From Clostridiaceae bacterium (lineage in GTDB: Bacteria; Bacillota; Clostridia; DSM-8532), in contig JAAXZX010000005.1 of the NCBI GenBank assembly GCA_012719645.1, positions 1-32,226 on the forward strand: DNA of 32,226 nt. Reading direction: 5' to 3'. Under the pieces are notes generated by a model. The model had not been told where the DNA came from. It worked only from the letters and a program-made list of their open reading frames with translations, and did no database searches. The position numbers and the translations under genes were made by a program. Shown piece after piece: positions 1 to 9,922 of the stretch. The first letter of the stretch is position 1. Every line of letters begins with the position of its first letter.

Positions 1-19
1 CCTCCGGCGAGGATGGGGT

Positions 20-38
20 GCAGGGGCAACGCCCCTGC
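20..38. repeat. GC-rich hairpin near left edge
   Basis: GCAGGGGC (20-27) and GCCCCTGC (31-38) form a perfect 8-bp stem with a 3-nt AAC loop. No T-run follows on either strand, so it is not a convincing terminator. It may be the tail of a dispersed repeat or of a gene outside the window. The rest of positions 1-278 shows no coding region I can support. Confidence 0.4.
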
Positions 39-278
39 CATGACCAGGAAATTGCGTAACCTAACTTATGGGTAGGGGGTGAAATTTTCATGCGATAAAT
101 TTGACCCATTTAGGGTGAAATATTCAAAAAGTATTGACATCATCCCGGGCATATAATGTTAAGAATTAGATAAGGATCATAAGTTTTTATAGAAGGATAC
201 CGTATACGCGAACTGCAGGTCGGAACGCTTCATATTCACGCTGCCTGTCCGCAACCCGGCATGCAGACCGGTATAGGT

Positions 279-971
279 CTATAACGCCATATTTCCTGCA
301 TATTCGCGCATGACCGTCCTGATAAGTTCGTGCCCGCGCTGGTTGGGATGGATGCCATCCTCGCACAGGAACAGGGTGTAATCATTCTGCAGCAGGAAAG
401 GCTGCCTTATATCGATAAGGTCGCATCCCAGGCTGCCGGCCAGGCTCATGATGCACAGATTGTAGCATTCATGGTGTCGGTAGATGTGATGCACATCGCC
501 AAGCCAGTTTAATATGTTCTGGGCATTAAGGCCTCTCGTGATCCACTTGAAGTACCTTTCCGGATCAATCGGCGGAAGGTTAACCAATACCGGCCGGATA
601 GTTTTCTTCCTGAGCATTCCCACCATATCGATGATGCACTGCCTGAACTGGTCCAGCGGAGTCTTGCATCTATGTTCTTTTTCCGGGTTTTCGGACACCT
701 CTTTCCAGTTGAAATCACAGTCGTTGCCACCGAATTCGATTATGGCTGCCTGGCTGTCATTTCCTTTCTCCAGTTCACGGGCCATCAGGTCCCTGGCCTT
801 GGGAGCCGTCAGTCCGAAATGGGAATTGTTCCTGATATCCACTCCCATACTTTTAAGCCCATTTACCGCATTATCCTCCCTTAGCCTCGTATACCTGCCC
901 CTGTCGTAGATAATACCCTTGAGCACCGAGTCTCCCCAGATATCTATTTTCCTGATCCGTTCAAACACCAT
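279..971 (-). CDS. SGNH/GDSL-family hydrolase (esterase/lipase-like)
   Basis: Predicted SGNH hydrolase of 230 residues, probably cytoplasmic because no signal peptide is seen. Block I is WGDS with the nucleophile Ser15. The block II glycine is near residue 53. Block III is GGND (residues 81-84, oxyanion Asn83). Block V is DGIHPNQRGH with Asp205 and His208 completing the triad. These are the family's catalytic elements in the expected order. The substrate (acyl ester, acetylated glycan or lysophospholipid) cannot be told from sequence. A GTG two codons upstream is possible, but the ATG at 969-971 sits about 5 nt after AGGAG and is preferred. It is divergent from the DUF1836 gene, with its own sigma-A promoter at 1018-1046. 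Confidence 0.85.
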   Translation of the reverse strand: MVFERIRKIDIWGDSVLKGIIYDRGRYTRLREDNAVNGLKSMGVDIRNNSHFGLTAPKARDLMARELEKGNDSQAAIIEFGGNDCDFNWKEVSENPEKEHRCKTPLDQFRQCIIDMVGMLRKKTIRPVLVNLPPIDPERYFKWITRGLNAQNILNWLGDVHHIYRHHECYNLCIMSLAGSLGCDLIDIRQPFLLQNDYTLFLCEDGIHPNQRGHELIRTVMREYAGNMAL

Positions 972-1017
972 AACCACTCCTGAATATCGAATATTATTTC
1001 ATCTGGTTTTGATTACT

Positions 1018-1046
1018 ATGTTATGCTATTACTTTCACTTTGTCAA
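1018..1046 (-). promoter_or_regulatory. Sigma-A promoter of the SGNH hydrolase gene
   Basis: On the minus strand the -35 is TTGACA (1041-1046), the spacer is 17 nt and the -10 is TAACAT (1018-1023). It lies about 47 bp upstream of the start codon. The -35 overlaps one half of the palindrome at 1042-1059. Confidence 0.75.
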
Positions 1047-1059
1047 TGATTATATTGAC
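1042..1059. promoter_or_regulatory. Candidate operator between divergent promoters
   Basis: GTCAAT (1042-1047), a 6-nt spacer and ATTGAC (1054-1059) form a perfect inverted repeat of the size a dimeric regulator would bind. It overlaps the -35 of the hydrolase promoter and lies 4 bp upstream of the -35 for the DUF1836 gene. The position is seen directly; a regulatory role, perhaps by the adjacent DUF1836 protein, is inference. Confidence 0.5.
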
Positions 1060-1063
1060 CATG

Positions 1064-1092
1064 TTGTGAGATTTTAATTATCATGATATAAT
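1064..1092 (+). promoter_or_regulatory. Sigma-A promoter of the DUF1836 gene
   Basis: TTGTGA (1064-1069), a 17-nt spacer and TATAAT (1087-1092), 66 bp upstream of the chosen start codon. A second TATAAT occurs at 1099-1104 without a good -35. Confidence 0.7.
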
Positions 1093-1158
1093 ACGGCTTA
1101 TAATATGTGCTGTAAACTGAGCGCTCGGAAGTAATTTTTGCCACAAGGGGTGATGCCT

Positions 1159-1836
1159 ATGCAACAGGCTGATATCAGGACGAAAATGGTTTCATGGTTT
1201 TCAATGCTCAAGGATCACCAAACCCCTAATTGGGATGCGCTTCCCGACCTGGATCTCTACATGGACCAGGTAATCACCTACCTGGAGCGGCAGATGAAGT
1301 CATTTGCCCAGGATGAAGAAGACAGGCTCATCACTTCGTCAATGATAAACAATTACGTCAAGCATGAGCTGATCCCCAGGCCTGTCCAAAAAAAGTATAC
1401 CCGTGACCACCTGGCTTACCTTCTTGCCATATCCATACTCAAGCAGGTGCTTCCCATCACCGATATTTCCAATATCATCAGGCATCAGACGGGCTCCATG
1501 GAAATGGAGGAATTCTATGACTGGTTCCGCGCCATCCAGGATGATACCCTGCATGCGATCGCCCGGCGTATAGAGGCAGAGGTCGCGGAGAACAACAACG
1601 ATGGCTTTATCACCAAGGACGCCCTGGGCATGCTTGCCTTCAGGCTGGCCCTCGAAGCCAGCGCCAACATCCTTGCAGCAAAGAAGATCATACGCCTGTT
1701 GTGCAATGAAGAGGATTCCCCCGTTTTACGGGAAAATGATGACAATAAGAAGAAAAACGGATCGGGCAATAAGCCTGAGAAAAATAAAAAAGCTGTCCAT
1801 GAAGACAGGGAGGCTATGAAGGAGAACCGGGAATGA
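1159..1836 (+). CDS. DUF1836 family putative DNA-binding protein
   Basis: A 225-residue protein with the hallmark DUF1836 stretch at about residues 58-105 (ITSSMINNYVKHELIPRP, then KKYTRDHLAYLL and ILKQVLPITDI). This resembles a MerR-like winged helix in which a tyrosine- and valine-bearing recognition segment precedes an IPRP turn. The C-terminal ~40 residues are low-complexity, rich in Asn, Lys and Glu. The reading frame extends upstream to a TTG at 1138, but AAGGGGTG sits 8 nt before the ATG at 1159, which I take as the start. Function is not established for the family; a transcriptional role is inferred. Divergence from the hydrolase and the palindrome between the promoters suggest autoregulation or control of the neighbour. 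Confidence 0.85.
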   Translation: MQQADIRTKMVSWFSMLKDHQTPNWDALPDLDLYMDQVITYLERQMKSFAQDEEDRLITSSMINNYVKHELIPRPVQKKYTRDHLAYLLAISILKQVLPITDISNIIRHQTGSMEMEEFYDWFRAIQDDTLHAIARRIEAEVAENNNDGFITKDALGMLAFRLALEASANILAAKKIIRLLCNEEDSPVLRENDDNKKKNGSGNKPEKNKKAVHEDREAMKENRE

Positions 1837-1842
1837 TATATG

Positions 1843-1867
1843 AAAACAGCCAAGTATCGGCTGTTTT
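1843..1867. terminator. Bidirectional intrinsic terminator
   Basis: AAAACAGCC (1843-1851), a 7-nt loop and GGCTGTTTT (1859-1867). The A-run on one side and T-run on the other let it stop both the DUF1836 transcript (+) and the AlbA_2-gene transcript (-), which converge here. Confidence 0.85.
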
Positions 1868-1869
1868 TC

Positions 1870-3033
1870 TTATTGCGTCTTATCGGCGCTTCCGGGTTTC
1901 TGCCCGGGAATCCTCGGCAGCACCACCCTGAACGCATTGCTTCTGCCCAGGTTGATGAACTTGACCTTGCCGATCCGCTCAAAGGCGCGCTTGATGTTGC
2001 TTATTCCCAGCCCGTACTTCAGGAACCGCTTCTTGTCATCCACAAGGACGAGCCTCTGGTAGAGCCAGGGGTTGCGCCTTAAGGGAAAATCGTCCTTTCT
2101 GTATCCGAAAATGCGGTTTCCGCCGAAATATGCGCCCGGGTTGGTTATCTCGATAGTTTTCTTTGTGATGTTTACGATAATGCCCCTGGAAGCGTCCAGG
2201 TAATCCCTGTGGACAAGGGCGTTGGCAACGGCCTCGTCAACCGCGGCAAAGGGATAATCGCCTCCGCCTGTTATCTCCCTTATCCTGACCGACGCCCAGT
2301 CCAGCAGACCGGGGATATTGTCGGTTTTCATCTCGGTATGCTGGTCATGAATGATCCTGATATGGCTGTGGGGCATATGTATCTGCATGTCAAGCCCGAA
2401 CAGAAGCATACCGCCGATTGTGGGGCTGTACTCCCCATTTCCCCTGTCGCCTATGAATCCGAAGGTTTCCATCAGGATCTCATTGGACCTGTCGCCGGCA
2501 ACCTCCAGCCCGGCGAAGAATCTACGGATTCTCTCCATATCCAGGGCATCAAGCCCAAGGTCGGTCCTTACGACGGTTTCATAGGACAAAAGCCCGTTTT
2601 CCTGCAGGATGGATGCCAGTTCGGCCCTTCTTAAGTGGTCCGTGGTGGAACCCCTGCGTATATAGAACGCACCGTTCTGGATCACCTGATGGGGCGCATG
2701 GCGGCTTTTGAAAATGGTTATAACCGCCAGGTCCTTCCCCTCGTATTCTACAAAATCAACCTGGACCGGAACCGGGGGATCCGTCCGGTTATATATGATC
2801 TGCTGGATCTGTTCTTCCTTGAACTCGGTTTTGTCTATGCCGAGGATACGCTTTGTCTTGTCTTCAACGCCAAATATGATATGGCCCCGTCCGCCCTTCG
2901 AGTTGGCAATGGCGGTGACATCCTTCACCAGTTCCTTCTTCTCGCTTTCGGTGCAAAGCTTCAGACAGGCCTTGAAATCAAGTTTTTCCCCTTCCTCCCG
3001 TGAAAGAAGCTGCTTCACTTTCTGCGCATCCAC
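1870..3033 (-). CDS. AlbA_2 (Schlafen-type) / RecG-like C-terminal domain protein
   Basis: A 387-residue protein of the group annotated as AlbA_2-domain or 'RecG-like' putative DNA-binding proteins. The N-terminal AlbA_2 domain spans about residues 10-130 (EGEKLDFK, then AIANSKGGRGHIIFGVED, the conserved glycine-rich strand-turn). A C-terminal ATPase_c-like region begins at DEAVANALVHRDY and continues to about ITNPG (roughly residues 260-300). It has no helicase motor motifs, so 'ATP-dependent helicase' would be wrong. The start is GTG (3031-3033) with GGAGG about 13 nt upstream, which is long, so the start is somewhat uncertain. It lies 40 bp after the 93-aa gene on the same strand and may be the last cistron of the cdd-era-recO run. 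Relatives act as regulators or nucleic-acid-binding proteins; the role here is unknown. Confidence 0.8.
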   Translation of the reverse strand: MDAQKVKQLLSREEGEKLDFKACLKLCTESEKKELVKDVTAIANSKGGRGHIIFGVEDKTKRILGIDKTEFKEEQIQQIIYNRTDPPVPVQVDFVEYEGKDLAVITIFKSRHAPHQVIQNGAFYIRRGSTTDHLRRAELASILQENGLLSYETVVRTDLGLDALDMERIRRFFAGLEVAGDRSNEILMETFGFIGDRGNGEYSPTIGGMLLFGLDMQIHMPHSHIRIIHDQHTEMKTDNIPGLLDWASVRIREITGGGDYPFAAVDEAVANALVHRDYLDASRGIIVNITKKTIEITNPGAYFGGNRIFGYRKDDFPLRRNPWLYQRLVLVDDKKRFLKYGLGISNIKRAFERIGKVKFINLGRSNAFRVVLPRIPGQKPGSADKTQ

Positions 3034-3073
3034 AGTATTGCCATCGCCTCCGGTTCCATGCCATCAACACGTT

Positions 3074-3355
3074 TCATGTATATGTAACCCTGTAGCTCTT
3101 CCAGTTCGCACTGAGAAGGTCGGACTGCATGAGAATATTGTAGGAATGTTTCATCCTTACATTTTCAAGATGTTCATCGGCAATGCTGAAAATGATCTGC
3201 GCCTTCCTGTCGTTAAGCGAACCGAAGCAGATATACTCGGTATCGGGGCCCACGTCTGAGTATTCCATGTATTCGGCTTTAAAAAGGCCTTCATTTAACT
3301 GCTTCAGGTTTTTCTCATACATGACCTCGCCCGAGGTGAACAGGTGTTTTTTCAT
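3074..3355 (-). CDS. Hypothetical protein coupled to recO
   Basis: A 93-residue protein that I do not recognise. It is soluble and rich in aromatic and acidic residues (AEYMEYSDVGPDTEY near the middle), with no membrane segment and no Cys/His metal motif; it looks like a small beta-rich domain. Its ATG overlaps the recO stop in an ATGA arrangement (3352-3355), which indicates translational coupling and supports a real gene. It is not the Bacillus YqzL protein, which sits between era and recO and is about half this length. A second ATG (residue 12) is possible, but the coupled start is preferred. Confidence 0.7.
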   Translation of the reverse strand: MKKHLFTSGEVMYEKNLKQLNEGLFKAEYMEYSDVGPDTEYICFGSLNDRKAQIIFSIADEHLENVRMKHSYNILMQSDLLSANWKSYRVTYT

Positions 3356-4119
3356 AGATTCTCCCCCATATGGTATGCGGCCTGGCTTATTTCTTTCAGG
3401 TAGTCCAGTTTCCCGTATTTTTTGTCAAACCTGTCCGCTATATAGCGGTTGGAGATATCGGAGAACGATTTCAGGTTCTCAGGCGAAAGGTTGAAACCAA
3501 AAACCCCCGGATTGTCCGAGCAGAGCACATGCAGAATGGCCTTCGCCGTGCCTGTGGTTATTGGTACAACGTCATTTAAGGTTTTTGCACAGTTTTCACA
3601 GGCAAACCCGCATTTTGAGAAGCTGAAGTAAATCCTGTCAAGCTCTTTTTCATGGCAGGATACGCAGCTTGTCACATGGGGCGGGTAACCGCATATCTGC
3701 ATCAGCTTCATGGTAAAGGACGATGACACCAGCAGGGGCTCCCGGCCCTTGTTAAGCGCGTTCAGGCCATGGAGCAGCAGGTTTAAAACCCTTGCCGAGG
3801 TCTGGTCATCGGAAGCGGCGTCCGACGCCATCTCGATCATATGGGCCGCGTAAGTAAACCTTTCCAGGTCGTTGGCCAGGTCATAGAATGAAGCCAGTAT
3901 ATCGCAGCCGTCGAGGATTAAGCTGTTCCGGCCCTTGAACAGTATATACTGGCCGTAAGTTAAAATCTGCGTTCCATAGGAATTGCGGCTGTTTTTCCTT
4001 GCTCCCCTTGCCGATACCGAGACCTTTCCTATGTCCTCGGTAAGCAGGGTTAAGATCTTGTCGGCCTCACCCACATATGTCTCCCTTATGACCAGGCCCT
4101 TTGTCCTGATGAGCGCCAT
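3352..4119 (-). CDS. recO: DNA repair protein RecO
   Basis: RecO, 255 residues, the usual length. It works with RecR to load RecA onto SSB-covered single-stranded DNA in RecF-pathway recombinational repair. The N-terminal OB-fold region starts with TKGLVIRETYVGEADKILTL. A zinc-binding module follows with Cys152/Cys155 (CVSC) and Cys174/Cys177 (CENC). The C-terminal helical part contains the usual LNLSPENLKSFSD-type segment. The start ATG follows AGAGG by 7 nt, 12 bp after the era stop. The era-recO order is typical of Bacillota. Confidence 0.95.
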   Translation of the reverse strand: MALIRTKGLVIRETYVGEADKILTLLTEDIGKVSVSARGARKNSRNSYGTQILTYGQYILFKGRNSLILDGCDILASFYDLANDLERFTYAAHMIEMASDAASDDQTSARVLNLLLHGLNALNKGREPLLVSSSFTMKLMQICGYPPHVTSCVSCHEKELDRIYFSFSKCGFACENCAKTLNDVVPITTGTAKAILHVLCSDNPGVFGFNLSPENLKSFSDISNRYIADRFDKKYGKLDYLKEISQAAYHMGENL

Positions 4120-4131
4120 GTTTGTACCTCT

Positions 4132-5025
4132 TTATGATTTATACCCAAGTTCGTTGAGCACAAAATCGTTATTCCGCCAGTCTTCCCTGACCTTTACCCA
4201 AAGCTTGAGCACGGTCTTCCTTCCCAGCAGCCTTTCGATATCCTCCCTGGCGCGCGTTCCTATCTTTTTCAGCATGGCGCCGCCCTTGCCGATGATTATT
4301 GCCTTATGGGAGGCCTTTTCGCAGTAGATGTTGGCGTCTATGCCCACGATATTCCGCTCTTCGTTCTCACTGAAGCGCACCACTTCCACACCGATGCCGT
4401 GGGGGACTTCCTCGTCCAGAAGTTCCAGCATCTTTTCCCTTATCAGTTCCTGGACCAGGACCCTTTCGGTCTGGTCGGTAAGCATATCGTCGGGATATAG
4501 CTTTTCGCCCTCGGGAAGGTACTTTTTAAGGACACCGAAGAGCAGTTCGGCAGTTTCTGCCTCAATGGCGCTTATGGGAACGATCTCTTTAAAATCGTAA
4601 GCCTTGCTGTAAAGATCGATAAGAGGCAGGACCCTTTGCTTCTCCGCCAGGTCCACTTTATTGATGGCCAGGATGACCGGCGTTTTTGTTTTTGAAAGGG
4701 CCTCGATAATGGACTGGTCAACCGGGCCTATATCCCTGTCGGTGGCCTCGACCATGTAAAGAATGACATCCACGTCGTCCAGGGTTTCCATTGCCGAATT
4801 TGTCATGAACACACCCAGCTTGTTCTTTGGCCTGTGTATGCCCGGAGTATCTACAAAGACCATCTGGAAATCGTCCCTCGTCACCACGGTCCGGATAAGG
4901 TGCCTCGTGGTCTGGGGCTTTCTTGACATGATGGCCACCTTCTCGCCTGTCAGAAGGTTCAGCAGCGTGGATTTCCCGACATTGGGTCTTCCTATTATGG
5001 TGATAAAACCCGATCTGAATGACAT
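4132..5025 (-). CDS. era: GTPase Era
   Basis: Era, 297 residues, an essential GTPase that binds the 3' end of 16S rRNA during 30S maturation. G1 is GRPNVGKS (12-19), G3 is DTPG (59-62) and G4 is NKVD (122-125). The C-terminal KH domain has its GKGG loop at 246-249. SRKPQTTR near residues 34-41 is the Era effector (G2) region. GGAGGAG lies about 9 nt before the ATG. It sits 38 bp after cdd and 12 bp before recO on the same strand, so it is probably one transcript. Confidence 0.97.
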   Translation of the reverse strand: MSFRSGFITIIGRPNVGKSTLLNLLTGEKVAIMSRKPQTTRHLIRTVVTRDDFQMVFVDTPGIHRPKNKLGVFMTNSAMETLDDVDVILYMVEATDRDIGPVDQSIIEALSKTKTPVILAINKVDLAEKQRVLPLIDLYSKAYDFKEIVPISAIEAETAELLFGVLKKYLPEGEKLYPDDMLTDQTERVLVQELIREKMLELLDEEVPHGIGVEVVRFSENEERNIVGIDANIYCEKASHKAIIIGKGGAMLKKIGTRAREDIERLLGRKTVLKLWVKVREDWRNNDFVLNELGYKS

Positions 5026-5063
5026 ACCAAGTTTCTCCTCCCCGGATATTCATGGTCACTGGT

Positions 5064-5510
5064 TTATTTTTGGCCATGCTCCTGTTTCAGAACAAAGGGG
5101 TGCGGTATAAGCTCCGCGATGGTGAACCGCCGGTAATCGCCTTCCCTGTTTCCCAGGTACAGCGGCATATCCTCATCGCAGAACTCGCTTATTACCTGTC
5201 GGCATATGCCGCATGGCAGGGTAGGACCCTCACTGTCGCCGGCAACCGCCATGGCCTTTATTTTCCTGGCCCCGTCCGATACGGCCTTGGCCACGGCTGT
5301 CCTTTCGGCGCATATGGCCGCGCCGTAAGAAGCGTTTTCCAGGTTGCAGCCCGTGTATATCTTACCGTTATCGGCCAGGACCGCAGCGCCCACATGGAAG
5401 CCCGAATAAGGCGCATAGGCGTTTTGCCTTGCCCTGAGGGCTATCTCCACCATTTCCCTGGCCAGGACATCTTCAGGCTCACTGCTGACACATTTGCCGC
5501 CCCTTGTCAT
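5064..5510 (-). CDS. cdd: Cytidine deaminase
   Basis: Cytidine/deoxycytidine deaminase of 148 residues, the size of the small tetrameric class; it makes uridine in pyrimidine salvage. The zinc site is C67-A68-E69 (CAERTA, Glu69 the proton shuttle) with Cys100 and Cys103 in PCGICRQ. The three-Cys ligation is typical of the short Gram-positive enzymes. YAPYSGFHVGAA and GCNLENASYG are the substrate-binding segments. The reading frame extends seven codons upstream, but GGAGGTGGG lies 6 nt before the ATG at 5508-5510, which fixes the start. It is the first gene of the cdd-era-recO run, as often in Bacillota. Confidence 0.95.
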   Translation of the reverse strand: MTRGGKCVSSEPEDVLAREMVEIALRARQNAYAPYSGFHVGAAVLADNGKIYTGCNLENASYGAAICAERTAVAKAVSDGARKIKAMAVAGDSEGPTLPCGICRQVISEFCDEDMPLYLGNREGDYRRFTIAELIPHPFVLKQEHGQK

Positions 5511-5812
5511 GATAATCCCACCTCCGCGCATGTTCTATGCATCATGGGCATTTCCATTTTACCATGTTATGATATACCAGGACAGCACATTTTTTTGCTT
5601 CCCTTCCATCATTTCTTTCTCAAACCCCCTTGTTTTTTTCCCAATGCGTGATATACTACAATAGATGATTAATTCGTCGGTTGATGATGCGATCATCGTA
5701 TTATCAGGATTAAACAATTTTGAACACTGCCCCCATCCTTCTTGAATATTACGGATATGGGTCACAGGGTCAATAATTGGTAATCCGAGAATGTTTAAGG
5801 AGGTTTGCGGGA
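5511..5812. other. Intergenic region between divergent cdd and zinc-ribbon genes
   Basis: About 300 bp without a supportable gene. It holds only a 6-bp inverted repeat (GATGAT-GCG-ATCATC, around 5684-5698) and the ribosome binding site of the downstream gene (AAGGAGG, 5797-5803). I could not assign a consensus promoter to either divergent gene. Confidence 0.5.
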
Positions 5813-5980
5813 ATGGCAGACAAAACTTTAAAATGCAAGGATTGCGGCGCCGATTTCATCTTCACCGAAGGTGAGCAGGCATTCTACAAGGAGAAGGGTT
5901 TCGAAAACGAGCCCCAGAGATGCCCTGATTGCAGAAGGGCAAGGAAAGCCCAGAGGATGGCAAATCGCGACAGGTATTAA
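5813..5980 (+). CDS. Small zinc-ribbon domain protein
   Basis: A 55-residue protein of the small zinc-ribbon family common in Clostridia and other bacteria. Two CxxC knuckles are present: CKDC near residues 8-11 and CPDC near 37-40. Between them is the family segment FTEGEQAFYKEKGF, and a basic tail (RRARKAQRMANRDR) follows. The tail suggests nucleic-acid or ribosome contact, but the function is unknown. A reading frame upstream to 5777 exists; the ATG at 5813, 9 nt after AAGGAGG, is clearly the start. It converges on clpB across a bidirectional terminator. Confidence 0.9.
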   Translation: MADKTLKCKDCGADFIFTEGEQAFYKEKGFENEPQRCPDCRRARKAQRMANRDRY

Positions 5981-5999
5981 TCCCTTGCGAAAGAAACAA

Positions 6000-6024
6000 A
6001 AAGGAGAGCGTAAAGCTCTCCTTT
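6000..6024. terminator. Bidirectional intrinsic terminator
   Basis: AAAGGAGAGC (6000-6009), loop GTAAA, and GCTCTCCTTT (6015-6024): a perfect 10-bp stem with an A-run before and a T-rich tract after. It serves both the zinc-ribbon gene (+) and clpB (-), whose stop codon is 3 bp away. Confidence 0.9.
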
Positions 6025-6026
6025 CT

Positions 6027-8627
<2,601 letters not shown>

Positions 8628-8713
8628 GATAATACCTCACTTCCATCACTTACCCTTTTGCACGTCTTTACTGCTGCCCTTTATACCATCGGACCTTGCA
8701 GCCGGCACCCCGC

Positions 8714-9664
8714 TCATGATTCGTCCCGAAGCTGCTCATAGAGCTTCCTCTGCTTCGGCGTAAGCCTTGAAGGATTGACAAGGCGTACCGACAGGAACAG
8801 GTCGCCGCGTCCTCCGGCGGGTGTATAGTAACCTTTTCCGGGTATTCTGATCTTTCCTCCGCTCTGGATACCCTCAGGCACACGCACCATGATCCTCCCA
8901 TCGGGTGTGTTTACTGTCTGTTCCCCTCCAAGTGCGGCTACCCAGGGATAGACCGGCAGGTCCATGATGATGTCATGCCCTTTTAGCTGCAATCCATCAT
9001 CAAGAAAGCGCACGACAAGGTACAGATCCCCGTTGGGCCTGCCCGCGGCGCCCTTTCCGCCCAGGCCCTGCAGGCGTATTTTCCCGCCGGGCTGTATGCC
9101 CCTTGGTATTTTCACTTCAACAGTCCTTCGACCGTTTGGTGTGTCGATGCTGATACGGCGCTCGGCGCCCTTTAGACCGTCGGTAATGGGGATTCTGATC
9201 TCGTATTCCCGGTCCTCACCCTTCATGGGACCATAATTGCCCGCGCTGTAGAACCTGCTTCCGGTGCTGCCTCCGAACCCGGTACCCCGCAGGTTGCCCA
9301 GCAGTTCATCTATATTGAGGCCTCCCGGGCCGAAGAACATGTCAAAGAAATCGCTGAAACCGCTGGTATTGGCATTCCTGAATTCATACCGCATGTTCCC
9401 GAACCCGAACTGGGACGGGTCAAATTCAAAACCATTGGCGAAGTTGAACCTGCTGCCCAGTTGGTCATATTTCCTGCGGTTTTCAGGATTCCCGAGGACC
9501 TCGTAGGCCTCGTTGATCTGCTTGAATTTCTCCTCATGTTCCTTGCTGCCCGGATGGGCATCGGGATGGTAGGCCTTGGCCAGTTTCCGGTATGCCTTTT
9601 TTATCTGGTCCTGGGTGGCATCCCTGGGCACGCCCAGAATCTCGTAGTAATCACGGTATTGCAT
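8714..9664 (-). CDS. DnaJ-family co-chaperone, CbpA-like (no zinc finger)
   Basis: A 316-residue J-domain protein that stimulates DnaK ATPase. The J domain spans residues 1-70 with the HPD catalytic tripeptide at 33-35. A G/F-rich region (about 75-135) follows, then two C-terminal substrate-binding beta domains and a dimerisation tail. The four CxxCxGxG zinc repeats of classic DnaJ are absent, so this is a CbpA/class II J-protein; gene names vary (cbpA or dnaJ), so I leave the symbol empty. AAGGAGGAGGTG lies about 5 nt before the ATG. It is the first gene of a dnaJ-clpB operon under CtsR, which ties it to protein-aggregation stress. Confidence 0.93.
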   Translation of the reverse strand: MQYRDYYEILGVPRDATQDQIKKAYRKLAKAYHPDAHPGSKEHEEKFKQINEAYEVLGNPENRRKYDQLGSRFNFANGFEFDPSQFGFGNMRYEFRNANTSGFSDFFDMFFGPGGLNIDELLGNLRGTGFGGSTGSRFYSAGNYGPMKGEDREYEIRIPITDGLKGAERRISIDTPNGRRTVEVKIPRGIQPGGKIRLQGLGGKGAAGRPNGDLYLVVRFLDDGLQLKGHDIIMDLPVYPWVAALGGEQTVNTPDGRIMVRVPEGIQSGGKIRIPGKGYYTPAGGRGDLFLSVRLVNPSRLTPKQRKLYEQLRDES

Positions 9665-9687
9665 CGACTCACCTCCTCCTTATTAAC

Positions 9688-9704
9688 TTTGACTTTCTTT
9701 GACC
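9688..9704 (-). promoter_or_regulatory. CtsR operator
   Basis: The minus strand reads GGTCAAA-GAA-AGTCAAA, a match to the established CtsR heptamer direct repeat (RGTCAAA-NAN-RGTCAAA). It lies 6 bp downstream of the -10 box and upstream of the dnaJ ribosome binding site, so bound CtsR would block transcription start. CtsR represses clp genes in Bacillota and is released by heat. Confidence 0.9.
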
Positions 9705-9710
9705 TTTATT

Positions 9711-9739
9711 ATTATAACCAGAATTCCAGGAAATTGCAA
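9711..9739 (-). promoter_or_regulatory. Sigma-A promoter of the dnaJ-clpB operon
   Basis: Minus strand TTGCAA (9734-9739), a 17-nt spacer and TATAAT (9711-9716), immediately upstream of the CtsR operator. No CIRCE element is present. Confidence 0.85.
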
Positions 9740-9797
9740 TATTTTTAAATAAACTATACCCCTGGTCATATCATATTCCGGTTACAGTTGTACATAA

Positions 9798-9865
9798 AAA
9801 ACAAAGCGCTTGACCTGCGGGTTTCCGCCGTTTTCGCCTTCATGGGCGAGGAACCGCTTTGTTTT
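9798..9865. ncRNA. Long bulged hairpin upstream of glgC (unassigned structured element)
   Basis: AAAACAAAGCG (9798-9808) pairs perfectly with CGCTTTGTTTT (9855-9865). Inside, GGGTTTCC can pair with the GGAACC next to the outer stem, and TCGCC with GGCGA, giving an extended hairpin bulged mainly on its 5' side. T-rich tracts follow on both strands, so a factor-independent terminator is one reading. It ends 19 bp before the glgC -10 box, so it is probably not in that 5' UTR unless a promoter lies further upstream. I could not match it to a known riboswitch. Confidence 0.5.
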
Positions 9866-9879
9866 ATTATCAGTGGGAT

Positions 9880-9890
9880 TGGTATATAAT
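9880..9890 (+). promoter_or_regulatory. Probable extended -10 promoter of glgCD
   Basis: TATAAT at 9885-9890, or TATATA at 9883-9888 preceded by TGG as an extended -10. There is no good -35; the upstream space is occupied by the hairpin's T-rich arm. It lies about 33 bp before the glgC start. Confidence 0.5.
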
Positions 9891-9922
9891 AATCAATACA
9901 AAAGCTGGGAGGAGTTCACAGT

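Noticed and set aside
134-157. TTGACA and TATAAT boxes on the plus strand
   Set aside because: The spacer is only 12 nt, far from the 16-18 needed, and no plus-strand gene follows.
9665-9800. CIRCE/HrcA element upstream of dnaJ-clpB
   Set aside because: No TTAGCACTC-N9-GAGTGCTAA-like inverted repeat is present; the visible site is CtsR type.
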